This document shows positions 1 to 8,380 of a stretch of DNA of 64,000 nucleotides, one piece after another. Location of the stretch: NCBI GenBank assembly GCA_019352875.1, contig JAAAFW010000015.1, positions 970,056 to 1,034,055 of the forward strand. The letters are read 5' to 3'. The stretch's first letter is position 1, and each line of letters starts with the position of its first letter. The DNA is from Pedobacter cryoconitis (GTDB lineage: Bacteria > Bacteroidota > Bacteroidia > Sphingobacteriales > Sphingobacteriaceae). The notes beneath the pieces were generated by a model. The model was not told where the DNA came from. It did not search any database and worked only from the letters and a program-made list of their open reading frames with translations. Made by a program: the position numbers and the translations under genes.

Positions 1-537
1 GACGGTACCACTAACTTTATTCATGGTGTGCCTGTTTATTCGATAAGTATTGCGCTTTACGAGGGAGAGGAACCCGTACTTGGCGTGGTGTATGAAATTA
101 ACCGCGGGGAGATGTTTTATAGCTACAAAGGTGCGCCGGCTTTTTTAAATAATAAGGTGATCCATGTTTCTCAGCGTAACAAGCTAAGTGATACATTGCT
201 CGCGACTGGTTTTCCTTACTATCAGTTCGATCAGCAACAGGAATATATGAAGTTATTGGCTGAACTGATGCAGCAGACACATGGCTTAAGAAGAATGGGT
301 TCTGCAGCAGTAGACCTGGCTTATGTAGCATGCGGACGTTTTGATGCTTTTTTTGAATATAATCTGAATTCTTACGATGTGGCTGGTGGTGCTTTCCTGG
401 TTAAACAGGCCGGTGGGCAGGTTATGAATTTTAGTGGCGGACCTGAATTTATTCAGAAAAGGGAGATTCTCGCGACCAACGGTTTAATTGATCAGGAAAT
501 TTTATCGGCAATAGGCAAGCATTTTAATAAACTTTAA
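1..537 (+). CDS. Inositol monophosphatase family protein (5'-truncated)
   Basis: The frame is open from base 1, so the N-terminal third (family length about 260 aa) lies outside the window and 178 residues remain. They begin with DGTTNFIHG, the second half of the DPxDGT metal-binding signature of the SuhB/IMPase superfamily. SYDVAGGAFLVKQAGG matches the C-terminal WDxAAG metal motif, with Tyr in place of Trp. The family hydrolyses sugar or inositol phosphates using Mg2+ in the cytoplasm. The exact substrate cannot be read from the sequence. A GTG at 28 is an internal codon, not a start. A strong hairpin terminator follows. Confidence 0.88.
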   Translation, partial: DGTTNFIHGVPVYSISIALYEGEEPVLGVVYEINRGEMFYSYKGAPAFLNNKVIHVSQRNKLSDTLLATGFPYYQFDQQQEYMKLLAELMQQTHGLRRMGSAAVDLAYVACGRFDAFFEYNLNSYDVAGGAFLVKQAGGQVMNFSGGPEFIQKREILATNGLIDQEILSAIGKHFNKL

Positions 538-570
538 GCTGTTATTACAAAGCTTTAAATCAGACTAAAA

Positions 571-618
571 GACATAAAAAAAGCGTATTATCCTCCGATA
601 ATACGCTTTTTTTATGTC
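571..618. terminator. Bidirectional intrinsic terminator, perfect 22-bp stem
   Basis: Arms 571-592 and 597-618 are exact reverse complements around a 4-nt loop, with A and T runs at the flanks. It lies between the convergent phosphatase gene and the Nfu gene, so it can stop transcription from both sides. Confidence 0.9.
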
Positions 619-629
619 TTAAGATGTTT

Positions 630-1181
630 TTACATTGCGTTTGATACCACTTCTTTTACTTCAGGCACCATGCGTTGTAATAAGTTCTGGATGCCAGATT
701 TTAAGGTGATTGTGGAAGATGGACATCCACTGCATGATCCACGTAGTTCTACTGTAACTACGCCTTCATCAAAAGATTTATAGCTGATCGCACCGCCATC
801 CTGCTCTACAGCCGGACGGACATAATCAAATAAAATTTGCTGAATTTTCTTTTCCAGGTCAGTTCCTTCAAATTCAGGCGCTTCGTCAGCTGTAACCTCT
901 TTGATTTTATATTCTGATTCCACAGCACCTTTTACAAATTCTTTAAGAATTGGTTCGATATCTGCCCATTCTGCATCTTCAGTTTTGGTAATCGTCACGA
1001 AATTACTTGCGAAAAATACCCCGTTAACGAAATTAAACTTGAATAATTCAGAAGCAAATGGAGAGGTTGCTGCACTTTCCTTTGTTGCGAAATCCTCACT
1101 GCCGTTAATTAAAAGCTTATTTACCATGAACTTCATGGTGGCAGGATTTGGTGTTTGTTCTGTATATACGTTAATAGTCAT
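630..1181 (-). CDS. Nfu-type iron-sulfur cluster scaffold protein
   Basis: This 183-aa protein has two recognisable parts. Residues about 4-90 form an Nfu N-terminal domain (TPNPATMKF near the start). Residues about 108-180 form a NifU C-terminal domain with the cluster-binding CxxC at Cys150 and Cys153 (GSCSGCPSS). Proteins of this architecture carry a 4Fe-4S cluster between subunits and deliver it to client apoproteins in the cytoplasm. The length is normal for the family and the ATG start is unambiguous. It is transcribed alone, convergent with the phosphatase gene and separated from purB by about 90 nt. Confidence 0.93.
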   Translation of the reverse strand: MTINVYTEQTPNPATMKFMVNKLLINGSEDFATKESAATSPFASELFKFNFVNGVFFASNFVTITKTEDAEWADIEPILKEFVKGAVESEYKIKEVTADEAPEFEGTDLEKKIQQILFDYVRPAVEQDGGAISYKSFDEGVVTVELRGSCSGCPSSTITLKSGIQNLLQRMVPEVKEVVSNAM

Positions 1182-1268
1182 GGTCTCTTTTTTCTTACAA
1201 AAATATATAATTCGTCATTCAAACGCAGATATCGGTGTCTGTTTTAGGTCATTATCTTTAAAATGATT

Positions 1269-2615
1269 CTAAAAAACTCCGGTATAGTTAAATGGCGTGA
1301 TCTGTTTAAGTTCTGCTTTCAGATCCTCATTGATTTGAAGCCCGTCAATAAATTCAGCCATGGTATGCGCTGTGATCTTCTGATTGGTACGTGTAAGGTC
1401 TTTTAAAGCCTCATAAGGATTTGGATAAGCTTCTCTGCGTAATACAGTTTGAATAGCTTCTGCTACCACTGCCCAGTTGTTTTCCAGGTCGGCTGCAATG
1501 GCTTCTTCATTCAGTAATAACTTATTCAATCCTTTAATTGTGGACGCTATGGTAATCATAGTATGCGCTACAGGAACACCTACGTTTCGTAAAACTGTAG
1601 AGTCCGTCAGATCTCTTTGTAATCTGGAAACAGGAAGTTTAGCAGCAAAGAATTCAAAAAGAGCATTCGCCAGTCCGGCATTACCTTCTGCATTTTCAAA
1701 GTCAATCGGGTTAACTTTATGCGGCATTGCCGAGGATCCAACTTCTCCCTCTTTAATCTTCTGCTTGAAATAGTTTTTGGAGATATATGCCCAGATATCG
1801 CGGTCCATATCTACAATAATTGTATTAATTCTTTTCAGTGCATCACATTGTGCAGCAAACTGATCGTAATGTTCAATTTGTGTAGTATGTTGTGCACGGC
1901 TCAGTCCCAGCGTCTCATTCACGAACTGGTTACTGAATTCTACCCAGCTGATTTGTGGATACGCAATGTGGTGCGCATTGAAATTTCCAGTAGCACCGCC
2001 AAATTTTGCACTGTTTGGAATCTGCTTAAGGCTTGCTAATTGTATTTCAAGTCTCTCTGCAAAAACCAGGAACTCCTTACCCAATTTAGTTGGGGAAGCA
2101 GGTTGCCCGTGAGTATGTGCTAAAAGTGGTACGTCTTTCCAGTCTGCAGCGAGTTCTTTGATCCTTTCGATCAGTTTAGTGATCTGCGGATAATATACTT
2201 CAGTTAAAGCAAGTTTAAAGGTATAAGGGATCGCAGTATTATTGATATCCTGAGATGTCAGGCCAAAATGAATAAATTCTTTGAATTCCTGAAGACCCAG
2301 GTTATCAAAACGTTTTTTTATAAAATATTCTACTGCCTTAACATCATGATTTGTTACTTTTTCAGTATCCTTTACTTCCTGCGCATCTGCGTCGCTGAAT
2401 CCTGTGAAGATTTCACGAAGTTTACCATAGTTCGAACGGTCAAAACTGCTTAAACCAGCAAGTCCTGTTTCACACAGAGCGATGAAATATTCAATCTCTA
2501 CATAAATTCTGTATTTGATCAGTGCAGACTCTGAAAAGTACTTTGCCAGATCCTGAGTGGTGCTTCTATAGCGTCCGTCGACCGGGGAGATGGCCTGAAG
2601 TGAAGATAAATTCAT
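1269..2615 (-). CDS. purB: Adenylosuccinate lyase
   Basis: At 448 aa this is full length. It starts with the typical LQAISPVDGRY of the long bacterial PurB type and contains the fumarase/aspartase-superfamily signature GSSAMPHKVNP on the flexible catalytic loop. The HTHGQPASPTKLGKE segment supplies a catalytic His. The enzyme acts twice in purine synthesis, cleaving SAICAR to AICAR and adenylosuccinate to AMP, each time releasing fumarate. No other pur genes are nearby, which is common in Bacteroidota. A terminator separates it from the lipoprotein gene upstream. Confidence 0.97.
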   Translation of the reverse strand: MNLSSLQAISPVDGRYRSTTQDLAKYFSESALIKYRIYVEIEYFIALCETGLAGLSSFDRSNYGKLREIFTGFSDADAQEVKDTEKVTNHDVKAVEYFIKKRFDNLGLQEFKEFIHFGLTSQDINNTAIPYTFKLALTEVYYPQITKLIERIKELAADWKDVPLLAHTHGQPASPTKLGKEFLVFAERLEIQLASLKQIPNSAKFGGATGNFNAHHIAYPQISWVEFSNQFVNETLGLSRAQHTTQIEHYDQFAAQCDALKRINTIIVDMDRDIWAYISKNYFKQKIKEGEVGSSAMPHKVNPIDFENAEGNAGLANALFEFFAAKLPVSRLQRDLTDSTVLRNVGVPVAHTMITIASTIKGLNKLLLNEEAIAADLENNWAVVAEAIQTVLRREAYPNPYEALKDLTRTNQKITAHTMAEFIDGLQINEDLKAELKQITPFNYTGVF

Positions 2616-2664
2616 GAATGGGTTTGTTTTTTACTGCCCAAAGATACCCAAATCTATGGCAAAA

Positions 2665-2696
2665 AAAAAGGCTTTGGATTGATCCAAAGCCTTTTT
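2665..2696. terminator. Intrinsic terminator between small lipoprotein and purB
   Basis: Arms GGCTTTGGA (2670-2678) and TCCAAAGCC (2683-2691) flank a 4-nt loop, with A-rich and T-rich flanks. It ends the minus-strand lipoprotein transcript before purB. Confidence 0.85.
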
Positions 2697-2713
2697 ATAA
2701 GGGTAATTCTAGC

Positions 2714-2923
2714 TTAGTGAGCTGGTTTAACTTCAGTAGTAGTAGTTTTAACAGCAGTATCTTGAACTGTAGAATCTTTAACTGTAGTATCAACGTCAGT
2801 AACGATAGTTGAAGAATCAGTTACAGTTGTATCTACTGCTTCAGCTTTGTTTTCTGAGTTACATGCTGCTACTGATAAAGAGATTGCTAAAGCTAAAAAG
2901 CCGAATTTAAATAAGTTTTTCAT
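2714..2923 (-). CDS. Small Thr/Val-rich lipoprotein of unknown function
   Basis: This 69-aa product has a lipoprotein signal (MKNLFKFGFLALAISL, then lipobox VAAC with the acylated Cys at about residue 21). The mature part is low complexity, rich in Thr, Val, Asp and Ser with repeated DTTV/DSTV-like units, and has no recognisable domain. Small lipoproteins of this kind are common in Sphingobacteriaceae. It is divergent from the ECF sigma gene across about 110 nt that contains an inverted repeat, so the two could share regulation. That link is inference only. Confidence 0.75.
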   Translation of the reverse strand: MKNLFKFGFLALAISLSVAACNSENKAEAVDTTVTDSSTIVTDVDTTVKDSTVQDTAVKTTTTEVKPAH

Positions 2924-2977
2924 TTGAATACTGTTTAAAATAATTAATTAATTTTACAGATTAATACCCCAAAGGCC

Positions 2978-3044
2978 AAAAGGTAACCCAGCTTTTTAAA
3001 AAAAAGATTAAAGTTTTTTTTTGTCTAATATTGGGTTACCATTT
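2978..3044. promoter_or_regulatory. Inverted repeat in the sigma/lipoprotein divergent promoter region
   Basis: GGTAACCCA at 2982-2990 recurs as its reverse complement TGGGTTACC at 3032-3040. The match extends to about 13 nt with one mismatch. The arms are 41 nt apart and flank A/T tracts. TAATATTG at 3027-3034 resembles the Bacteroidota -7 element TAnnTTTG, so the right arm would overlap the start of transcription of the sigma gene. The binding protein is unknown. Confidence 0.4.
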
Positions 3045-3063
3045 ACATATAAATGTATTAATA

Positions 3064-3639
3064 GTGAGTAATAAGTTAAGCAGTTCAGTTCCAACAGATA
3101 GAGAGGTAGTTTTAGGTATACTGAATAACTCGGAAGATGTGCTCAACAGGTTGTATATTGGATATTTTCCGATGATTTTACAACTAATCTTGAATAATAA
3201 TGGGGACGAAGACGACGCGAAGGATGTGTATCAGGAAGCTATTATTATATTATATAACAAGATAAAGAGCGGAGATTTTGAATTAAGCAGTAAACTGAAA
3301 ACATATATTTATTCCGTATGCAGAAGAATCTGGTTGAAAAAACTTGCACAGCAAAGTAAAACAACCGGTAATGTTTCGGATTTTGAAGATGTAATCGCAG
3401 TTGATGTTGATGTAGAGGAGCACGAAGAGAAAGATCTTCAATTTGAAAAAATGGGTTCAGCATTGAAAAATCTGGGCGAACCCTGCAAAACAATTATTCA
3501 GGATTTTTATATTAACAATCTCAGCATGCAGGATATTTGCGAGAAATTTGGTTATACCAATACGGATAATGCCAAGACTCAAAAATATAAATGCCTGCAA
3601 AGATTAAAGAAGTTATTTTTCAAACCTGACACGGCATGA
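3064..3639 (+). CDS. ECF-family RNA polymerase sigma factor
   Basis: Sigma region 2 is visible around DAKDVYQEAIIILYNKI and the following LKTYIYSVCRRIWLKKL. A region 4 helix-turn-helix lies near the C-terminus (MQDICEKFGYTNTDNAKTQK). The frame can begin at TTG 3031 (202 aa) or GTG 3064 (191 aa). I chose GTG because a possible -7 element overlaps 3031; there is no earlier in-frame ATG. The last codons overlap the next ATG (ATGA at 3636-3639), so the two genes are translationally coupled. The acidic linker between regions 2 and 4 is typical of Bacteroidota ECF factors. Its target promoters are unknown. Confidence 0.85.
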   Translation: MSNKLSSSVPTDREVVLGILNNSEDVLNRLYIGYFPMILQLILNNNGDEDDAKDVYQEAIIILYNKIKSGDFELSSKLKTYIYSVCRRIWLKKLAQQSKTTGNVSDFEDVIAVDVDVEEHEEKDLQFEKMGSALKNLGEPCKTIIQDFYINNLSMQDICEKFGYTNTDNAKTQKYKCLQRLKKLFFKPDTA

Positions 3640-4730
3640 GGAACGAGATAAAATTAGAAGCAATTATTGAAGACTACCTGATGGGTAAATTATCTCCTGA
3701 GGAAAAGGAGGCCTTTGAGCTGCTGCGGGTCAATGATCCTGCTGTGGATCATAAGGTAGTTGCGCATAAATTCTTTTTAGATTCTTTGAAGCAATATGGC
3801 AATGTGCATAGCTTAATCCAGCAAATGGATAAGGCACATGCAGAAATGGATATGGAAAGCCTTGTAGAGGAATACAAACCACATCCTTCATATATTGTGA
3901 ATATGTGGCGCAAAAATAAATCTGCGTTTGCTATTGCAGCTTCTTTTCTGCTTATCAGTATCTTTTCAATTTATTCTATACAACATAATACCAAACAGAA
4001 CGGTACTTATGAAGTCATGCGCAGAGAGATTACAAATATTAAAAACAGTCAAAATAAACTTGTCCGTTCATTAAATGCTCCTGCTAAACAGGAAAAAGGT
4101 CATTTGAATGCGGCAAAGTTTGGCGGTACCGGTTTTGCTTTAACTGCAAATGGTTATTTATGTACTAATTTTCATGTGATCAGGGATGCTGATTCAATCT
4201 ATGTACAAAATAATAAGGGCGACTCTTATAAAGTAAAGGTTGTTTATCGTGATCCGCAGTACGATATTGCCATTCTTAAAATTATTGATGAATCATTCAG
4301 CCCGCTTGCAACTTTGCCTTATAAACTTAAAAAGAATGCAATTGGTATGGGAGAAAATGTATATACATTAGGATTCCCTAAAGATGATGCTGTTCTTGGT
4401 GAAGGGTATGTAAGTTCCAGAACCGGACATGGCGGAGATACTACACAATATCAGGTTTCTATTCCTATTAATCCTGGAAACAGCGGAGGCCCTCTGCTTG
4501 ATAACCAGGGTAATATCATTGGTGTAATTACAGCCAAAGAGAATCAGGTTGAAGGTGCCGCTTTTGCGATCAAATCTAAATATATTCTGGAAGCATTAAA
4601 TGCGATTCCGCAAGACTCCTTGGGTAAAAAGGTGGCTTACTCTAAAAAGAATCCTTTACAGGGGCTTAATAGAACCAGACAGATTGAAAAGATCGAAGAC
4701 TATGTTTATATGATTAAGGTCTATAATTAA
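3636..4730 (+). CDS. Membrane-anchored trypsin-like serine protease with cytoplasmic anti-sigma-like N-domain
   Basis: This is a 364-aa single-pass protein. Residues 1-90 are cytoplasmic and helical; they resemble the N-terminal part of Bacteroidota anti-sigma proteins (IEDYLMGKLSPEEKEAFE) but lack a zinc-binding HxxxCxxC. Residues about 97-114 form a transmembrane helix. Residues about 155-325 form a trypsin/DegP-like (S1C) protease with a complete triad: His180 (TNFHV), Asp210 (QYDIAIL) and Ser283 (GNSGGP). There is no PDZ domain. The gene overlaps the sigma gene by 4 nt, which suggests that it holds or senses for that sigma factor. The protease side would face the periplasm. Confidence 0.85.
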   Translation: MRNEIKLEAIIEDYLMGKLSPEEKEAFELLRVNDPAVDHKVVAHKFFLDSLKQYGNVHSLIQQMDKAHAEMDMESLVEEYKPHPSYIVNMWRKNKSAFAIAASFLLISIFSIYSIQHNTKQNGTYEVMRREITNIKNSQNKLVRSLNAPAKQEKGHLNAAKFGGTGFALTANGYLCTNFHVIRDADSIYVQNNKGDSYKVKVVYRDPQYDIAILKIIDESFSPLATLPYKLKKNAIGMGENVYTLGFPKDDAVLGEGYVSSRTGHGGDTTQYQVSIPINPGNSGGPLLDNQGNIIGVITAKENQVEGAAFAIKSKYILEALNAIPQDSLGKKVAYSKKNPLQGLNRTRQIEKIEDYVYMIKVYN

Positions 4731-4750
4731 TTTTAATTTTTTTATTGGAA

Positions 4751-4782
4751 AGCCCGGTGCATTTGTGCCGGGCTTTTTTTTT
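4751..4782 (+). terminator. Intrinsic terminator after the protease gene
   Basis: A GC-rich stem (AGCCCGG paired with CCGGGCT, 4751-4774) is followed by an uninterrupted T run. It ends the sigma-protease operon. Confidence 0.88.
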
Positions 4783-4906
4783 GTCTTTTTATACGGGGTA
4801 AAGTCATAGTACAAATGTAAAATCCATTTGTATTTCTTTGTTTTCCATTCAATATCTACTACATTAGTAGTAATTAAAATGATCATATTCAATTAAATTA
4901 TATATT

Positions 4907-5542
4907 ATGAGTATCAGAATAGGAGATATAGCTCCCAATTTCAAAGCTAAGACATCAATTGGTGACATCGATTTTTACGAATTTCTAGGTGATAGCTGGG
5001 GTGTCATTTTTTCTCACCCTGCAGATTATACTCCGGTATGTACTACAGAACTGGGACGTACAGCTTCTTTAAAAGGAGAGTTTGAAAAAAGAGGGGTTAA
5101 GGTCATCGCACTGAGTGTAGATTCAGTTGAGTCGCATAAAGGCTGGATAAATGATATCAATGAAACGCAAAATACGGAGGTTGAATTCCCTATTATTGCG
5201 GATGAAGAGAAAAAGGTAGCTAATCTGTATGATATGATTCACCCAAATGCATCTGAGACGCTTACAGTGCGCTCTTTATTTATCATCTCACCAGATAAAA
5301 AGATAAAACTCATGTTAACTTATCCGGCGTCCACAGGTAGAAATTTTGATGAGGTATTAAGAGTAATCGACTCTCTGCAACTAACGGCAAAGTATAGCGT
5401 TGCTACACCTGCAGACTGGAAAGATGGCGAAGATGTAGTCGTGATGAACAGTATTAAAACTGAAGATATTCCTGCTAAATTCCCGAAAGGCCATAAGGTG
5501 ATTAAGCCTTACCTGCGTACTACTCCGCAACCTAATAAATAA
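4907..5542 (+). CDS. 1-Cys peroxiredoxin (Prx6 type)
   Basis: This 211-aa AhpC/TSA-family protein has the active-site signature HPADYTPVCTTELG, with peroxidatic Cys45 and Thr42. No second cysteine is present, so the resolving thiol must come from another molecule. The Prx6-type C-terminal extension (WKDGEDVVV ... AKFPKGHKVIKPYLR) is complete. The family reduces hydrogen peroxide and organic peroxides in the cytoplasm. It is monocistronic, between the protease terminator and the cold-shock gene. The ATG at 4907 fits the normal family start (IGDIAPNF). Confidence 0.95.
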   Translation: MSIRIGDIAPNFKAKTSIGDIDFYEFLGDSWGVIFSHPADYTPVCTTELGRTASLKGEFEKRGVKVIALSVDSVESHKGWINDINETQNTEVEFPIIADEEKKVANLYDMIHPNASETLTVRSLFIISPDKKIKLMLTYPASTGRNFDEVLRVIDSLQLTAKYSVATPADWKDGEDVVVMNSIKTEDIPAKFPKGHKVIKPYLRTTPQPNK

Positions 5543-5666
5543 TTTTTCAAAACTTATTGGTTTTCTTTAAGTTTGATATAGCGGAATTCTGAACGTTCAA
5601 AAGCATTTAGAATCCGTCTGATGAACAGGTTAAGCAAAGAAATTATTAATTTTTACAACTAGCATT

Positions 5667-5864
5667 ATGAGTACCGGAAGAGTAAAGTGGTTCAACACAC
5701 AAAAGGGTTATGGATTTATAGTTTATGAAGGTAATAAAGATATTTTCGTTCACTTCAAAGACGTTGCCGGAGGCATAGACAGTCTGAAAGAAAATGATGA
5801 AGTAGAATTTGAAGTTGCCGAAGGTAAAAAAGGACTGCAGGCAGTGGATGTTAAAAAAGTCTGA
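5667..5864 (+). CDS. Cold-shock domain protein (CspA family)
   Basis: This 65-aa single cold-shock domain carries both RNA-binding motifs, RNP1 (KGYGFI) and RNP2 (DIFVHF). It begins with the usual GRVKWFN after a short N-terminus. Such proteins bind single-stranded RNA and DNA and act as RNA chaperones. The 124-nt gap upstream (5543-5666) could be a long 5' leader of the kind that gives temperature control in other Csp genes. No specific structure was verified there. Confidence 0.95.
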   Translation: MSTGRVKWFNTQKGYGFIVYEGNKDIFVHFKDVAGGIDSLKENDEVEFEVAEGKKGLQAVDVKKV

Positions 5865-5875
5865 TCCATGTTCAT

Positions 5876-5920
5876 ACAAAAAAGCCTCTCCTTAATATAA
5901 ATAGGGAGAGGCTTTTTTGT
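5876..5920. terminator. Bidirectional terminator between csp and methyltransferase gene
   Basis: Arms 5876-5891 and 5905-5920 form a perfect 16-bp stem with A and T tracts at its base. It lies between convergent genes. Confidence 0.9.
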
Positions 5921-5931
5921 ATTTATCTTTT

Positions 5932-7113
5932 CTAGTAATGTTGAATGATCTGAGCTTTAATAATAATCTTTCCTTTTTTTGTGCTCTGTGTAAACAGATA
6001 GAAAATATGATCTTCCGGCTGAATACGATATTTAGTAACTAACGCAGCTGCCTTATCGGGATAATTTCTTACGATTACGTTTCCTTTTAATCCTTTTTCT
6101 TTCTTCAGTTCACCCGCGGTTTTGATAGAGTCGATCTGGAATATCCGACCTGGAAACTGAGATTGCAATTCAGCGGAATGGTAGAGTTGGGTTTGTGGAT
6201 GAATTCTATATAAACCGTATCGTTCTGCTATTAATTGAAATGCACCGCTTTTTAGCAACGCAACATCGGGTTCATAAAGATAGTTTCCCTGAATAGGCTC
6301 TTCTTCCGAAGCAATGATTTTTTCCTCACCTCTATGAAAGCTGAAGTGTTTAATCTGATCATTGATGGTATGTGCTATAATTTCCGGAACGCCCCGGAAA
6401 TCTCTTTTCAGGATCCAAATTAGTTCTTTGCATTCGTTTTTCACACTGATGATATGCACTTCGGCCACATTTTCCAACTCTTTAAGCCCGGCTGAAATAT
6501 CCAGAAGCGGCGCAGTTTTAATCATTACCTGGTTGCTTTTGCTCAGCAATAAACCGAGGTGCTCAACTACATCAGGACTGCAATCTTTTAACTGAAATAC
6601 TTTACTGCCTGCAGATCTTCTTGCAGGATCCAAATAGATACAATCGAATTGGGCATTTGATTTTTTTAGATATTCAATTCCATCTCCATTAATAAACTGA
6701 ATGTTTTTTTCCTGAAGCGGGTCTGCATTCGCTGCAGCGATAGCAGATAGATCGGCATTATATTCGCAATGTGTTACGGTATTGAATTTTTTAGCGAAGT
6801 AATAACAATCAACGCCAAATCCACCTGTAAGGTCTATTAAGCTTTCGCCTTCAACTAAGGTCGCTTTAAATTCGGCCGTAATCTGAGAGGAACATTGCTC
6901 CATAGATAGTAGCGGCGGATAATATACACCTTTGGTCTTAAACCAGTCAGGAAGCTTTTTTTCTGCCTTTTTACGAGAAGCCAGCTGCACTGATAGTTCT
7001 TGTCCGCTGATATCCGGAAAGGAACTTTTTGACAAAGCAACATGGTTGACATCCAGAGATGAATTCTCAAATAAAAAGTCTTGCACCTGCGGCTGAAGAA
7101 TGACTTTATTCAC
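5932..7113 (-). CDS. Class I SAM-dependent methyltransferase with THUMP-like C-terminal domain
   Basis: The 393-aa protein has a Rossmann methyltransferase core at residues about 85-215, with SAM motif I (DLTGGFGVDCYYFA) and motif IV (IYLDPARR). The DPARR form is typical of the Bacteroidota THUMP-like methyltransferase family, whose likely substrate is RNA. The C-terminal half (about 280-390) would be the THUMP-like RNA-binding part. The start is a GTG at 7113 that overlaps the end of lysC by 8 nt, so it is the last gene of the yggS-GNAT-lipoprotein-lysC operon. The target RNA is not known. Confidence 0.8.
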   Translation of the reverse strand: MNKVILQPQVQDFLFENSSLDVNHVALSKSSFPDISGQELSVQLASRKKAEKKLPDWFKTKGVYYPPLLSMEQCSSQITAEFKATLVEGESLIDLTGGFGVDCYYFAKKFNTVTHCEYNADLSAIAAANADPLQEKNIQFINGDGIEYLKKSNAQFDCIYLDPARRSAGSKVFQLKDCSPDVVEHLGLLLSKSNQVMIKTAPLLDISAGLKELENVAEVHIISVKNECKELIWILKRDFRGVPEIIAHTINDQIKHFSFHRGEEKIIASEEEPIQGNYLYEPDVALLKSGAFQLIAERYGLYRIHPQTQLYHSAELQSQFPGRIFQIDSIKTAGELKKEKGLKGNVIVRNYPDKAAALVTKYRIQPEDHIFYLFTQSTKKGKIIIKAQIIQHY

Positions 7114-8380
7114 TGGCTGATTTATCTTTCATTACCATCTGACAAGTGTTTCTGCTCTTCACTTCCAGCAAGATGTTCTTGTTTGTGCTAACGCGGTTTA
7201 TCGTATCCTGATTGTAATAGCGAATAGTTACGAGTTCAAGCCCTTCATTATATTTCACTTTATAATCTGCAGACAAAGCCTGGATCAGCTGACTTATTTT
7301 GTCTTTGTCCTGATCTACGCTTACCGAAAAACTTAAAGCGGAATTCAACATGGTATTTACTTTAACCTTATGCTGATGAAAGAGGTTAAATATATGACTC
7401 AGGTTTTCTTCTATAATAAACGAGAAATCTTTAGGCAGAATTGAGATCAAAACCTGATCGACTTTAAATATAAAAGATGGGACAGGCAAAGGACTGGTTT
7501 TCTGGTCAATTACAGTTCCTGCTCCTTCGGGCTGAATAAACGATCTGACGTATAATGGTATGTTCTTGTTTTGCAGAGGTTTAATAGTTTTTGGATGGAT
7601 TACTGTCGCGCCATAGTAGGTTAGCTCAATGGCATCATGATAGGAAAGCTGTGGGATCATCTGCGTCTGATCAAACCATTTCGGATCGGCATTCAGGACT
7701 CCTGGTACGTCTTTCCAGATAGTTAATGCCCGGGCGTCAAGGCAAGAACAAAAGATGGCTGCGGAATAATCTGAACCTTCTCTGCCCAGGGTAGTCGTGA
7801 AATTCTCACTGGTACCGCCGATGAAGCCCTGCGTAACCACAATGGACATCTGTAAAAGAGGGACCAGATTCTGTACAATTTCTGACTTGGTTTCTTCCCA
7901 GTCTACGATACCCTCTCTGTAATTATTATCAGTTTTTATATAGTTTCTTGCATCTGCCCATACTGCTTTAACACCATCTTCCTGAAGATAAGCTGCGATA
8001 ATCCTCGTTGATAAAAGCTCTCCTACGGATACAATCTGATCGTAAATATATTCCGGCGAATCACTGGCTTCTTCTTCCAGCAGCCATTCGATTTCTACGA
8101 AAGTATTGGCGACGTCGTTTATAACAGGGTGCGTCGGATTATCAAATAGCTCTGCTATAATTTGAAAATGTGCAGCTTTTATTTCTTCCAGAATTGTTGT
8201 TGCACGCTCTTCTCCATTGATATAGGCATAGGCAAGTTCTTCTAGTTTGTTTGTGGTTTTACCAATTGCAGAAACCACGACCAGTAATTTTTCGGGAGCC
8301 GAAGCCCTGATAATTCCTGCCATATTTTTTATTGCAGCGGCATTGACTACTGAGGCACCGCCGAATTTGTATACTTCCAT
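7106..8380 (-). CDS. lysC: Aspartate kinase (monofunctional)
   Basis: This enzyme phosphorylates aspartate, the first step toward lysine, threonine and methionine. The 424-aa protein begins with the kinase signature VYKFGGASV and contains GREGSDYSAAIF, which is part of the nucleotide/aspartate site. The C-terminal third (about 300-424) has the length of the paired ACT regulatory domains that mediate amino-acid feedback. There is no homoserine dehydrogenase part. Its ATG shares one base with the stop of the upstream lipoprotein gene, and its 3' end overlaps the methyltransferase gene. Confidence 0.94.
   Translation of the reverse strand: MEVYKFGGASVVNAAAIKNMAGIIRASAPEKLLVVVSAIGKTTNKLEELAYAYINGEERATTILEEIKAAHFQIIAELFDNPTHPVINDVANTFVEIEWLLEEEASDSPEYIYDQIVSVGELLSTRIIAAYLQEDGVKAVWADARNYIKTDNNYREGIVDWEETKSEIVQNLVPLLQMSIVVTQGFIGGTSENFTTTLGREGSDYSAAIFCSCLDARALTIWKDVPGVLNADPKWFDQTQMIPQLSYHDAIELTYYGATVIHPKTIKPLQNKNIPLYVRSFIQPEGAGTVIDQKTSPLPVPSFIFKVDQVLISILPKDFSFIIEENLSHIFNLFHQHKVKVNTMLNSALSFSVSVDQDKDKISQLIQALSADYKVKYNEGLELVTIRYYNQDTINRVSTNKNILLEVKSRNTCQMVMKDKSASE

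Noticed and set aside
3245-3493. Minus-strand ORF inside the sigma gene
   Set aside because: Shadow of the sigma coding region, with unlikely composition.
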